Shown in pieces: positions 8,810 through 17,894 of a stretch of 64,000 bases of DNA. The stretch lies in assembly GCA_041946965.1 (NCBI GenBank), contig JBHGBM010000042.1:1-64000 (forward strand), read 5' to 3'. Both the position numbers and the translations under genes were made by a program. The DNA comes from JBHGBM01 sp041946965. Its GTDB lineage: Bacteria; Acidobacteriota; Terriglobia; Bryobacterales; Bryobacteraceae. Positions within the stretch are counted from its first letter, which is position 1, and each line of letters starts with the position of its first letter. The notes under the pieces were generated by a model. The model ran no database searches. It saw only the letters and a program-made list of their open reading frames with translations, and had not been told where the DNA came from.

Positions 8810-10411
8810 TTGAAAAAGCTCGCGGCGGTTGTTCCTCTTGCGCTGTGCGGCTGGTTCGTGCTGGCCGGCTGCCTGTTCGTGCCGCGCCTGGGGATTCAGG
8901 CCGATGAGGTCTACTTCTCGGGCGGGCTTTATGAGCCGGCCGCGTACCGCTACGGCGTGCGGATCTTTCACCGCCGGGTTCCGTTGATGCTGCTCAACTA
9001 TCTGGGCGCCACCAAGACCTGGTTCTATGCGGCGCTGTTCCGCGTGTGGCCGCTGTCGTTGAACTCGCTGCGGGTCCCGATGCTGGCGGGCGGGGCGGCG
9101 GCCGTCGCGCTTTTCTGGCTGCTGCTGGCGCGCGTGGCGGGGCGGCGGGCGGCTGTGATCGGAGCCGTGCTGCTGGCCACCGACGCGGTGTTTCTATTGG
9201 TCACCCTGTGGGGTCCCGTGCTGTTTTATCACCTGCTGCTGCTCGGGTCCCTGCTGCTGTTCGTGCGCTTCCACCGCACGGGCGGGCGCGGGGCGCTGGC
9301 GGCAGCGGCGTTCTGCGCCGGGCTCGGGCTATGGGACAAGGCGCTGTTCCTGTGGGCGCTGGCGGGGATGGCGGCGGCGGCGCTGGCGGCCTTCCCGCGT
9401 CCGGTGCTGCGGGCCGTGACGCGGCGCAACGCGGCGGCGGCCGCGCTCGGACTGTTGGCCGGAGCGCTGCCGCTGGCGATGTTCAACGTGAACTCGCGCG
9501 GCGAGACCCTCCGGGGCAACAGCAGTTTCACACTCACCGAAGTTGCCGGCAAGGCCGAGGTGTTGCGCGACAGCCTGGATGGCTCGTTGCTTTTCGGCTG
9601 GATCGTGGCGGAGGAGGGCGTGCCGCGCGCCCCACGCGGGCCCGTGGAGCGCGCCGCCTGCGCCCTGAGCGACGCGTTCGGGCAGCCCACCGGGAGCCCC
9701 GTCTTTTGGGCCTATGCGGCCGCGTTCGTGCTGCTGCCCCTGCTGTGGCGCACGCCCGCGCGCAAGCCGGTGCTCTTCGCGCTGGTCTTTTCGGCGGTCA
9801 CCTGGGTGCAAATGGCCGTGACCCGCAACGCGGGCGCGGCGGCGCATCATACTCTGCTGCTCTGGCCGATGCCCCATTTGGCCGCGGCGGTGGTCATCGC
9901 CGAGGTCTCCCGCCGGGGTCGCAGGACGGGAGTGGCGCTGGCGGCGGCGGTGGTGCTGGTGCTCGCGGGCGGCAATGTCCTGGTCGCCAACCAGTACCTT
10001 GCACAGGCGGTACGTTACGGGCCCGGCCCCGGATTCAGCGACGCCATTTTTCCCCTGGCCGATTACCTGGAGCGGCTGGGCGCCCGGCCCGTGTTTCTGG
10101 CGGATTGGGGCATGCTCGATCCGCTGCGTTTCCTGGGACGGGGAAAGCTGCCGCTGCGCGTGGTGACGGACCCGCTGGTGAAACCGGCGGACGGCGGCGA
10201 CCGGAAGAAAGTGGCGGAGTGGCTGGCCGAGCCGGGCCACGTTTTTGTGAGCCACACCAAAGACCGCGCCGTCTATCCGGCTGCGCGAGCCCGCCTCCTG
10301 GAACTGGCCGCAGCCTGCGGCTACCGGCCGGAACCGCCGCGGGTGATCGCGGACGGGCGGGGGCGGCCGGTGTTTGAGGTCTACCGCTTCAGCCGGATAG
10401 GGGGGCGGTAA
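8810..10411 (+). CDS. GT39/ArnT-like polytopic glycosyltransferase
   Basis: 533-residue inner-membrane protein with many hydrophobic segments across the first two thirds. An N-terminal Asp-Glu pair (GIQADEVYFSGG, D32/E33) sits in the first periplasmic loop, as in the GT-C superfamily (protein O-mannosyltransferase and ArnT-type enzymes that use polyprenyl-phosphate sugars). The C-terminal soluble part is of the usual length for this group. The start is a TTG with a strong GGAGG four bases upstream. The acceptor (lipid A, protein or another glycan) cannot be inferred, and no lipid-sugar synthesis genes are adjacent. Confidence 0.7.
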   Translation: MKKLAAVVPLALCGWFVLAGCLFVPRLGIQADEVYFSGGLYEPAAYRYGVRIFHRRVPLMLLNYLGATKTWFYAALFRVWPLSLNSLRVPMLAGGAAAVALFWLLLARVAGRRAAVIGAVLLATDAVFLLVTLWGPVLFYHLLLLGSLLLFVRFHRTGGRGALAAAAFCAGLGLWDKALFLWALAGMAAAALAAFPRPVLRAVTRRNAAAAALGLLAGALPLAMFNVNSRGETLRGNSSFTLTEVAGKAEVLRDSLDGSLLFGWIVAEEGVPRAPRGPVERAACALSDAFGQPTGSPVFWAYAAAFVLLPLLWRTPARKPVLFALVFSAVTWVQMAVTRNAGAAAHHTLLLWPMPHLAAAVVIAEVSRRGRRTGVALAAAVVLVLAGGNVLVANQYLAQAVRYGPGPGFSDAIFPLADYLERLGARPVFLADWGMLDPLRFLGRGKLPLRVVTDPLVKPADGGDRKKVAEWLAEPGHVFVSHTKDRAVYPAARARLLELAAACGYRPEPPRVIADGRGRPVFEVYRFSRIGGR

Positions 10412-10646
10412 AGGGAGGGCGAGTCCCCGCCCGATTCGCTTCCGAACGGCAAGTGCGGGCGCCCTGGACGTCGCACCGGGACTCCGGCATTACCGCTTGG
10501 ACCTGCGGCGCAGCAGCAACGGTCAGCGCCGTGGACGCTGCCCGATTCACCACGGCGAGAGCCGCGGCGCCTTCCACGCGAATATGGCTCGCAAGACAGG
10601 TCTCTCCTGTTTTGGACAGCATGGGTTGGTGATAGACTCTTGCTCG
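10412..10646. other. Intergenic stretch without recognised features
   Basis: About 235 bases between the glycosyltransferase and the next gene. It is GC-rich with short open frames on both strands that match nothing I know. No clear terminator or tRNA-like fold was found. The plus-strand frame of the next gene stays open from 10497, but residues before the ATG at 10647 look non-coding. Confidence 0.4.
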
Positions 10647-11564
10647 ATGGCTGACTCACAAGGCGGACGGTTGCTCTGCCGCCGCGCCGCATGGAAACCG
10701 ATTCTGTTCGCGCCTGGCGCATTGAAGGCCCTCACGGCAAGCGGCGGCCTCCGATTTCGTTTCGAAGCGGGGGAATACCGCTTCGACACGGGCATGCTGC
10801 GCGGCACGCTGCGGGCGGGAGGGAAATCGTACGGCCTCTCGGAGGTCTTCCATGTTCCGTCCGGCAAGATCCTGTCCCGCGCGCCCGGATGGGCCGGTCT
10901 GTATCGCGTGTTCGCCGCGAACAAGCGCTTCATGCCGGACACCTGGTACAGCCCCAGCGAGGCGGAACTACGGGAGGACGGGTCCGTGGAAGCCCACTGG
11001 CCCGCGTCCGACGACCGCCCGTTTGCGACCTGGGCGTCGTACCGGTTGCCGGCGCCCGCCATGCTCGATTTCGAGATCAGGGTGCGGCTGCAATCCGATG
11101 TGGCGGCGTTCGAGTCCTTTTTCGCTTCGTACTTTGCGGAACCGTTCACCGTATCGAAAGTTTGCGTGAACCGGAAGAAGCCGGAGTTTCTCGCCGCCGA
11201 GCAATCGAACGGCGCCTGGCAGATGTTTCCGCGCGACCGGGCGTCCGTCCGCATCATCCAGGACGGCCGGTGGAAACACCCCCCAAACCCGGTTGACTGG
11301 CGGATCATGCCGGAATTCGCCATGCCGCTCGCATTCCGCCGCGATCCCGCCTCCGGGCTCACGGCCGTGGTCATGGCGCGTTCGAGCGACTGCATTGCGG
11401 TCTCGACGCCGTTCCAGACCGATGCGCACAGGTCTCTGTACTTATCTCTGTTTGGACGCGATATGAAGGCCGGACAGACGGCGCGCGCGGCGATTCGGAT
11501 TGTTGTCGGGATGTTCAGCGAGGACGCGGAAATTTTCCGCGCTTATCGCGAATTCGGCAGTTGA
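10647..11564 (+). CDS. Hypothetical beta-rich protein
   Basis: About 305-residue cytoplasmic-looking protein that I do not recognise as a characterised family. There is no signal peptide and no membrane segment. The sequence is rich in aromatic and alternating hydrophobic residues (LYRVFAANKRF, DFEIRVRLQ, LYLSLFGRDMKAGQ), typical of a beta-sandwich such as a galactose-mutarotase-like or concanavalin-like fold. It ends EIFRAYREFGS. I chose the ATG at 10647 (MADSQGG) because the upstream in-frame residues are Arg/His-rich with no conserved look. It stands alone between the glycosyltransferase and the convergent receptor gene. Confidence 0.6.
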   Translation: MADSQGGRLLCRRAAWKPILFAPGALKALTASGGLRFRFEAGEYRFDTGMLRGTLRAGGKSYGLSEVFHVPSGKILSRAPGWAGLYRVFAANKRFMPDTWYSPSEAELREDGSVEAHWPASDDRPFATWASYRLPAPAMLDFEIRVRLQSDVAAFESFFASYFAEPFTVSKVCVNRKKPEFLAAEQSNGAWQMFPRDRASVRIIQDGRWKHPPNPVDWRIMPEFAMPLAFRRDPASGLTAVVMARSSDCIAVSTPFQTDAHRSLYLSLFGRDMKAGQTARAAIRIVVGMFSEDAEIFRAYREFGS

Positions 11565-11615
11565 TTGCCGTATGTGGGCGCGCGGGCCCTCTCTACGCTG
11601 GGCCCGCGCCTCGAC

Positions 11616-14600
11616 TTACCAGTTCAACCGGAGCGTGAGCTGCAACTGTCGCGCCGTATTGCCGGAAGTGCGGGTACTGACTACCCCGTCGCTGCCGACT
11701 CCGGTCGGCGTGCCGGGCATGTTGAAGGCATTGAACAGGTCCACGTTCAGCCTCAGCGCCACCGCCTCCCGGATACGGAATGTCTTGAAGAGCGAAGCAT
11801 CCACGGTCCACGTGCGCGGAGCGGGAAAGTACTGATTCGACCATGGGTGCATGTTGGCGTCGTAGGTGGTGCGCTGCAAGGTTCCGTTGTCCAAGGGAAT
11901 CCAAACCGTGTTCGTGCCGTAGTAGGCGTACATGGGGTCGTTCCGGTTGGGGGATGCAGGCCACGGGATCAGCGGCTGGCCGGCGGGTTTGTAGCTGTCG
12001 GGAACCCCCATTACCCCGTTCGGCTTTCCGCTGGCGTCGGTACTGTTGATCTGGTTGGCCGGGATGTAGCCGTTCCACCATAGGTAGCCCGGGTAGCAGG
12101 TCCCGCTCCGGCAATCCTTGATGGGGTACTTGTAGCCGTACACCTCGATCTTGTTGCCCGAGATGGGATAGACGCTGGTAGGCAGGGAAAAATACCCCCG
12201 GCGCAGTTGCCCGATGCCGGCCAGTTGCCAGCCGCCGATCAACAAGTCCTGCCACCGGCTCGCGCCGCTTCCCCAGCGCCGGCCGCGTCCGAACGGCATA
12301 TCGAACAGCCAGTTCCACTTCACCCAATGCTTGGGGACGCTGGTATCCAGGCCGTACATCAGCAGGCGCATGCGGTCCTTCAGATCCGTGGGAACCGTGC
12401 CGGGAAGGAATTGACCGGTGTTAGGCACCCGGGCGCCGTACCCGTTGCCGCCGGCGCGCAGAGCGTTGCCGACGTTGTAGGAAATCTGGTAACTGAAGCC
12501 CTTGCTATACCGCTTCTCCAGTTCGAATTGCATGCCGCCGTAGTTGCCCCAGCCATCCTTGCGAAACTCTTCGATGCGGCCGTACACCGTCTGATCATAG
12601 GGGCGCACCAAGGCGTTCGCGTAGTCGCCCGTGGGAAGCGGCTGCTTTCGGGTGGTGTACCAGATGTAGGAGTTTGGACCGTCGTTGTAATTGTCGACCA
12701 TATCCTGGTAGGCCAGGTGGTTCCCAACATACGCCACCCGCGCCAGAGTGTCGGCCATGACTTCCTTCTCCAATGTCAGGTTCCAGTCATGCACGCGCGA
12801 GGTCGGCTGGTGCGGATCCCAATACGCCACCGTGAAAGAGGAACCTCCGCGAGTCAGTCCCCGGGGAGTATCCACGGTCAGTGCGTTCTGGCTGTTCGCG
12901 CCGGCGATTATCGACGGCACCGACCGCAACGCGTAATTCGCCAGGCCATCGGGCGACTGCGCGGCGTCGGTCGACGAATTTGTGAACGTCGCAGTGAACG
13001 GAATATTCTTGATGAACTCGTCGTTCCACGACCACAACGGCATGGGGAAGTAGGTCAGAGCATAGCCGCCCCGGATCACGAAGCTGCGCCGGCCATCCAT
13101 GGCGCGGTAAGCGAAACCAAGCCGCGGGCCGTAGTCCCTCCAGTTGTTGTGTACCAGTTTCCGCGGCAGTCCCACCTGGTCATAAGTCTTGAACTTGACT
13201 CCCATGGCCTGCATGGTGTTCACCAGCGAAGGCACCGTCGCACCCAGTTTGTACAGGGTCTCGAGCGGCTGGCCGAGGATCACGGTCTTGGTCGCGCGGT
13301 CGAAGCTGGTGAGTACGCCGTTCTTCTCGAACGGGTAGGGAGTGAACTGCCAGCGCAACCCGAGGTTGAGTGTCAGGCGCGGCGTGACCCGATAGTTATC
13401 CTGGAAATAGAGCGCGAACTCCCGCTGCCGGATGTAGTACTTTCCTTTGGCCATGTTGATGCTGTAATTCGCCACTCCAATGAACAGGTTCGCAATATTC
13501 TGCCCGGTAAGCGGCGTGACGCCGGGGTTGGCGCGCGAAGTGGCGGGGTCGTACAGTCCTGTTGCGTTGGTGCCGAAATCGACCACGCCGGAGGTGTTGG
13601 TCTGCTGGGGCAGCACGGTCAACTGGTCAAAGCGCGCGTGGGCGCCGAACTGGAACTCGTGCTTGCCCGCGATTTTCGTCATGTTGTCGTCGAAGATATA
13701 AAAGTTGAAGTAGCGGTCCCGGCGTTGGGTGGGCACCATGTAGTTCGTAGGGCTCAGGCCGATATTGGTGATCCAGGGATAGCCCTCCGCACGAAGCGGA
13801 TTGGGAAGGCCCAGTTGGGACGAATAATCGACCCCCGGGGCGCCGGTCATAATATAGCCGCTCTCGCGTGAGGCGCTCGTCAACAACTCGTTATAGAAAG
13901 TCGGCGAAAAGGAGTGATTCCAGTTCGCCGAAAGACTGATGTTGGGGAAGTAGCGGTCCAGTGTGTTGGCGATATTATCCGTAGGAATGATATTCCCGCC
14001 GGAGATCTGCTGATGGCGCCGGAAAATGCCGCGGGTAAAGCGCGAGTAGAACGGGTCGCGGCTGGTGAACTGGTGGTCGAATCGCGTCGTGACGGTGTAC
14101 TGATCTTCCTTGTAGTACGGCACCGAGCCGACCCAGTTGGCATCCAGCAGCGGGTTGGTGGGATTGTTGGGGGCGGGGATGACGCTGAAGACGTATTTCG
14201 CCAGCGGGCTCATGCGCGAAACGGGAATCTGATTGTTCGGATAGGGCTGACGCGCCCAGGTAGTCCCGTCCGTTGTCCAAGGGTCATAGAGCCGCGAAAG
14301 CTGCCCTTGCGAATTCACCAGGCCGCTGAAATCGCCCTGGCGCATGGCGGCCGTGGGCACGCGATAGAGGCCGGAGAGGGCCTGCCGCAGTTTGAGCCCT
14401 TCCCAGGCAAAGAACCAGAAGGTCTTGCCCCGGCCGTTATAGATTTTGGGGATATAGACCGGCCCTCCCGCGGAGGCGCCGTATTCATTCCGGATATACT
14501 GCGGCGGCTTGCTGAAATAATCCTGACGGCGCCGTGCGGCGCCAACATAGTTGTCGCGATTGGTTTCAAAAACAGAGCCGTGTATGTCGTTGGTGCCGCT

Positions 14601-15299
14601 CTTACTGCTGATGACAATGTTCGTCATGCGCGGGTACTTTGCCGATACCGCGTTGACGGCGACGTTGAACTCCTGCACGGTATCGAGCCCGGGCGGACGG
14701 AACAGCGTCCCTTCACCATCCAATGCGTCCACCAGCGAAGCACCGTCGAAAATGTAGTCATGGGCGCCCTGACGCACGCCATAGGCCCTCGATTGCCCAG
14801 GGTCCATGCCCGGAACCGTCACCAGGAGCGTCGCCAGCGCGCGGCCGTTGATAGGCAACTGCTCAATTCTCTGCCGTTCGAGCACGTGTCCCAGAGTCGG
14901 CCGGTCCGTGGTGATCAAGGGCGCAACGTCCTGGACCGTAATCAGGGTCTCGGTTGCTCCGACTTTCAAGGTGACGTCCACCACCTCGGAGGATTGCACG
15001 CGGACGGTCAACAGGCCCTCGAACTTCGACATCCCGGGGAACGTGACCGCGAGACGGTAAGGTCCCGGCACCACGGACGGGAAGACGTAGGCGCCGGCGG
15101 CGTTGGTCACGGTCTTCTGCACGACTCCGGTGCCGGTGTTGGTCAGCGCCACGTCGGCTCCGGGAATCAGGCCCTGCTTCTCATCCTGCACGGTTCCGCG
15201 CACACTGCCCAGGCTGGACTGTGCGTAGGCCGTGGCTGCCGCCGCGGCAAAGATAAGAACGGCCAGCGGAACGCGGGCCAGAACGCGTTTCGAACCCAT
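11616..15299 (-). CDS. Oar-like TonB-dependent outer-membrane receptor
   Basis: 1227-residue outer-membrane protein of the Oar-like family abundant in Acidobacteriota. It begins with a Sec signal peptide (about residues 1-26, ending AYAQ). A carboxypeptidase-regulatory-like Ig domain follows (GSVRGTVQDEKQGLIPGA to about residue 110). Next comes a plug-like segment (LPINGRALATLLVTVPG) and a long beta-barrel with the aromatic-rich strands typical of TonB receptors, ending in LTLRLNW. It is expected to import large molecules, perhaps oligosaccharides or peptides; the ligand is unknown. The AGGAGG Shine-Dalgarno sits six bases before the ATG. It is convergent with the upstream hypothetical gene and divergent from the IS remnant. 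Confidence 0.88.
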   Translation of the reverse strand: MGSKRVLARVPLAVLIFAAAAATAYAQSSLGSVRGTVQDEKQGLIPGADVALTNTGTGVVQKTVTNAAGAYVFPSVVPGPYRLAVTFPGMSKFEGLLTVRVQSSEVVDVTLKVGATETLITVQDVAPLITTDRPTLGHVLERQRIEQLPINGRALATLLVTVPGMDPGQSRAYGVRQGAHDYIFDGASLVDALDGEGTLFRPPGLDTVQEFNVAVNAVSAKYPRMTNIVISSKSGTNDIHGSVFETNRDNYVGAARRRQDYFSKPPQYIRNEYGASAGGPVYIPKIYNGRGKTFWFFAWEGLKLRQALSGLYRVPTAAMRQGDFSGLVNSQGQLSRLYDPWTTDGTTWARQPYPNNQIPVSRMSPLAKYVFSVIPAPNNPTNPLLDANWVGSVPYYKEDQYTVTTRFDHQFTSRDPFYSRFTRGIFRRHQQISGGNIIPTDNIANTLDRYFPNISLSANWNHSFSPTFYNELLTSASRESGYIMTGAPGVDYSSQLGLPNPLRAEGYPWITNIGLSPTNYMVPTQRRDRYFNFYIFDDNMTKIAGKHEFQFGAHARFDQLTVLPQQTNTSGVVDFGTNATGLYDPATSRANPGVTPLTGQNIANLFIGVANYSINMAKGKYYIRQREFALYFQDNYRVTPRLTLNLGLRWQFTPYPFEKNGVLTSFDRATKTVILGQPLETLYKLGATVPSLVNTMQAMGVKFKTYDQVGLPRKLVHNNWRDYGPRLGFAYRAMDGRRSFVIRGGYALTYFPMPLWSWNDEFIKNIPFTATFTNSSTDAAQSPDGLANYALRSVPSIIAGANSQNALTVDTPRGLTRGGSSFTVAYWDPHQPTSRVHDWNLTLEKEVMADTLARVAYVGNHLAYQDMVDNYNDGPNSYIWYTTRKQPLPTGDYANALVRPYDQTVYGRIEEFRKDGWGNYGGMQFELEKRYSKGFSYQISYNVGNALRAGGNGYGARVPNTGQFLPGTVPTDLKDRMRLLMYGLDTSVPKHWVKWNWLFDMPFGRGRRWGSGASRWQDLLIGGWQLAGIGQLRRGYFSLPTSVYPISGNKIEVYGYKYPIKDCRSGTCYPGYLWWNGYIPANQINSTDASGKPNGVMGVPDSYKPAGQPLIPWPASPNRNDPMYAYYGTNTVWIPLDNGTLQRTTYDANMHPWSNQYFPAPRTWTVDASLFKTFRIREAVALRLNVDLFNAFNMPGTPTGVGSDGVVSTRTSGNTARQLQLTLRLNW

Positions 15300-15326
15300 G
15301 TAAAGCCTCCTGAATCGGATGTGAAA

Positions 15327-15355
15327 ATTCTAGTCGACTCCGTGCTGGATTGCAA
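15327..15355 (-). promoter_or_regulatory. Sigma70-like promoter of the Oar-like receptor
   Basis: On the minus strand TTGCAA (15350-15355) is followed after exactly 17 bases by TAGAAT (15327-15332), with the receptor ATG 28 bases further on at 15299. The -10 matches 5 of 6 consensus bases and the -35 matches 4 of 6. TTGCAA is itself palindromic. Confidence 0.5.
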
Positions 15356-15379
15356 CCGACACCGGCACGGACTGTCGCT

Positions 15380-15429
15380 AGCATGTGATTTGTCCGGTCC
15401 GATTAGCACGTGAATTGTCCGGTTCGGGG
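15380..15429 (+). repeat. Two tandem 25-bp imperfect repeats (IS terminal sites)
   Basis: AGCATGTGATTTGTCCGG... at 15380-15404 and AGCACGTGAATTGTCCGG... at 15405-15429 are adjacent copies differing at only a few positions. Tandem sites of this kind at an IS end serve as multiple transposase binding sites. The second copy runs directly into transposase coding sequence, which is abnormal: the HTH-coding part should lie between them. No inverted copy was found on the right side. Confidence 0.6.
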
Positions 15430-16640
15430 GGGAAGCGCAGTATCCACCGGATTCCGCTGGCAACGGCTGAACGGGTACTGGCGCTGTATCAGGAGAAGTA
15501 CTTCGATTTCAGCGTGCGGCACTTCCACGAGAAGCTGCGGGAGGAGCACGAGATCCGAGTGAGCTACAGTTGGGTCAAGCAGGCGCTGCAAGGGGCGGGG
15601 CTGGTGGCGCGGCGCAAGAAGCGCGGTTCGCATCGTCGGCGGCGGCCGCGGCGGCCGCTGCCGGGGATGCTCCTCCATATCGACGGAAGCAAGCACCGCT
15701 GGTTTCAAGACGACCGCTACTACGACCTGATCGTCATCCTGGACGATGCCACCAGCGAGATCTACTACGCCCAGTTGGTGGAGGAAGAATCGACCGCGAC
15801 GGTGATGGCCGGTCTGCGGGAAGTGATCGAAACCCAAGGTGTGTTTTGCTCGCTGTACAGCGACCGGGGAAGCCACTTCTTCTACACGCCGTCGGCAGGG
15901 GGCCCGGTGGATAAGAGCCGGCCGACGCAAATTGGCCGAGCGATGCAGGAACTCGGTATCCGGACGATTGCGGCGTACTCGCCGGAAGCGCGGGGCCGCT
16001 CGGAGCGGAACTTCGGGACGTGGCAGAATCGGCTGCCGCAGGAGCTGCGGGTGGCGGGGATCACCACCCTGGAGGGTGCGAACCGATTCCTTCGGGAGCA
16101 CTACATTGGCGAGTTCAACAGCAAGTTTTCGGTGCCGGCCCAGGAACGGGGGACGGCTTTCCGACCGTGCTGCCGAAGGGACCTGGAATGGATATTCTCG
16201 GTGCAGACCGAGCGGGTAGTGGACAAGGACAATACCGTGGCGATCGGGGATCGCTGGTGGCAGATCGAGAAGTGCCGGTGGCGGTACAGTCTGGCTAAAC
16301 AGACGGTGACCATCCATGAGCACCTGGATGGAACGGTGTCGATCCGTTTCGGCCCGCACGTAGTGGGGCGTTACGACAGGATGGGGAACCCGCTGCAGGT
16401 GGCTGCGAAAGCCAAGCGCGGTGGAAAAGACGGGAGCCTGGAAGCCGGCGAAAACCAAAAGCGGGTTTTCACCGGCTCCCACCCTCCCTTGGAAATCTCG
16501 CCGAAGGCGCGAGATTCCCACTTTCCCACCGCGCCGGCGGCGAATCTTCCCCCACCGGGAGCAAAGAGGAAAGCCAGAACCGTGGGCCATGGAAAAGTGG
16601 AAATCCAAAAACCGGATTCCCACTTTTCCACGGCCCCGGC
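15385..16640 (+). pseudogene. ISNCY-family transposase, N-terminus missing
   Basis: The frame encodes an integrase-core transposase of the ISNCY type. The catalytic triad is intact: D100 in LLHIDGSKHRW, D160 in YSDRGSHFF and E207 in ARGRSERNFGTWQ (numbering from the GTG at 15385). The reading begins inside the terminal repeats and enters the family sequence at about GGKRSIHRIPLATAERVLALY. The first roughly 70 residues of normal family members, with the DNA-binding helix-turn-helix, are therefore absent. Near the C-terminus the peptide DSHFPTAPAA occurs twice, 34 codons apart (DNA copies at 16513 and 16615). The open frame continues to 16761, but the last part is out-of-frame sulfatase DNA. 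It is probably non-functional as it stands. Confidence 0.75.
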
Positions 16641-16661
16641 AGCCTGCGGCAGCAAGGAAGG

Positions 16662-17891
16662 ATCCCCACTCCCAACATCGACTCCATTGCGAAGAACGGC
16701 GTGCGTTTCACCAGCGGCTACGTATCCGGCCCCTATTGCAGCCCGACGCGCTCCGGGCTGATGACCGGCCGGTATCAGACGCGCTACGGCCACGAGTTCA
16801 ACCAGGGTCCGGGGCGCATGAAGTTCGGCCTGCCCTTGACCGAAACCACCATCGCCCAGCGTCTCAAGGAGCTCGGCTACGCCACCTACGCCGTCGGCAA
16901 GTGGCACCTCGGAGACGATCTCGAATACCGTCCCATGAGGCGCGGCTTTGACGAATTCTACGGGACCGTTGCCAACACAACCTACTATCACCCGCCTCAA
17001 TTCGTCGATTCGCGTATCGGCCCTGAGGCCAGGCGCGTGGAAGATCCGGCGTTCTATACGACGCGCGCCTATGCCCAGCGAGTGACCCAGATCATCGAGG
17101 CCAACAAGGATCGCCCGTTCTTCATCTACATGGCCTGGAACGCGGTTCACGGGCCCTCCCAGTCTCCGCAGGAGACACTCGACCGTTTTAAGAACGCCAG
17201 GTCCGAGGTGCGGCAATACCAGGCCGCAATCACGGCCGAAATGGACGCCGGCGTCGGCAGGATCCTCGCCAAGCTGCGCGAATTGAAGCTCGAGGAGAAC
17301 ACCCTCATCTTCTTCCTGAGCGACAACGGCGGCCCGCAACCGGCCGTTCGCACCGACAACACGCCGCTCAAGGGCTACAAGTCCTCAACCTGGGAGGGCG
17401 GCATCCGCGTCCCCTTCCTCATGCAGTGGAAAGGCCGCCTGCCCCGCGGCAAAGTATACGATCACCCGGTAATCCAGCTCGACATCCAGCCGACTGCCCT
17501 GGCGGCGGCGGGAGGTTCCGTCCGGAGCCAATGGAAACTGGATGGCGTGAACCTGCTCCCCTATCTGGAAGGCAAGGCCTCCGGCCGGCCGCACGAAACG
17601 CTCTACTGGAGATTCGGTCCGCAGTGGGCCATCCGCAAGGGCGATTGGAAGCTGGTCCAGGCCCCGGAAGAGAAGCTGTTACCCAACGTCGCGCTGCCCG
17701 AGATGCCGGTCGGGCCGGTGCACCTCTACGATCTGTCCAAGGACATCAGCGAGTCCAATGACCTGGCTGGCCGGTACCCTGAGAAGGTCAAAGAGCTCAG
17801 GGACGCATGGGAGGCGTGGAATAAGGAACTCGCGCCTCCGGGTTGGCTCCCGGGACGAACCGGCGGCCGGCAAAAGAAGAAGAAGAGGTAG
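16662..17891 (+). pseudogene. Sulfatase (arylsulfatase family), 5'-truncated
   Basis: The C-terminal 400 or so residues of a formylglycine-dependent sulfatase. The active-site motif C-S-P-T-R is present (cysteine codon at 16737) within SGPYCSPTRSGLMTGRY, followed by the usual GKWHLG segment and metal-site SDNGG. Reading begins abruptly at IPTPNIDSIAKNG. The preceding 50-60 residues, with the export signal and the first metal-binding Asp pair of the family, are missing and replaced by IS sequence. A GTG at 16701 could be read as a start, but such a protein would lack metal ligands. Intact relatives desulfate polysaccharides or small sulfate esters in the periplasm. It is convergent with the lipoprotein gene, with abutting stop codons. 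Confidence 0.85.
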
Positions 17892-17894
17892 CTA
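17889..17894. other. Abutting convergent stop codons
   Basis: The plus-strand sulfatase remnant ends with TAG at 17889-17891, and the minus-strand lipoprotein gene ends with TAG at 17892-17894, forming the palindrome TAGCTA. There is no space for separate terminators. Confidence 0.9.

Larger units (their letters stand above)
15380..16640 (+). mobile_element. ISNCY-type insertion sequence remnant
   Basis: The remnant comprises the left-end tandem repeats and most of a DDE transposase gene. Its right boundary is not defined by an inverted repeat; instead the reading runs into sulfatase sequence at about 16640-16670. No target duplication could be identified. It lies between a receptor gene and the truncated sulfatase, so it either inserted into the sulfatase or was joined to it by a deletion. 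Confidence 0.65.

Noticed and set aside
15430..16640. Right-end inverted repeat of the IS element
   Set aside because: No reverse complement of the TTGTCCGG-containing units was found up to or beyond 16700.
16701..17891. An intact sulfatase starting at GTG 16701
   Set aside because: Conserved sulfatase sequence continues upstream of that codon to about 16662, and the family's first metal-binding Asp residues would be missing.
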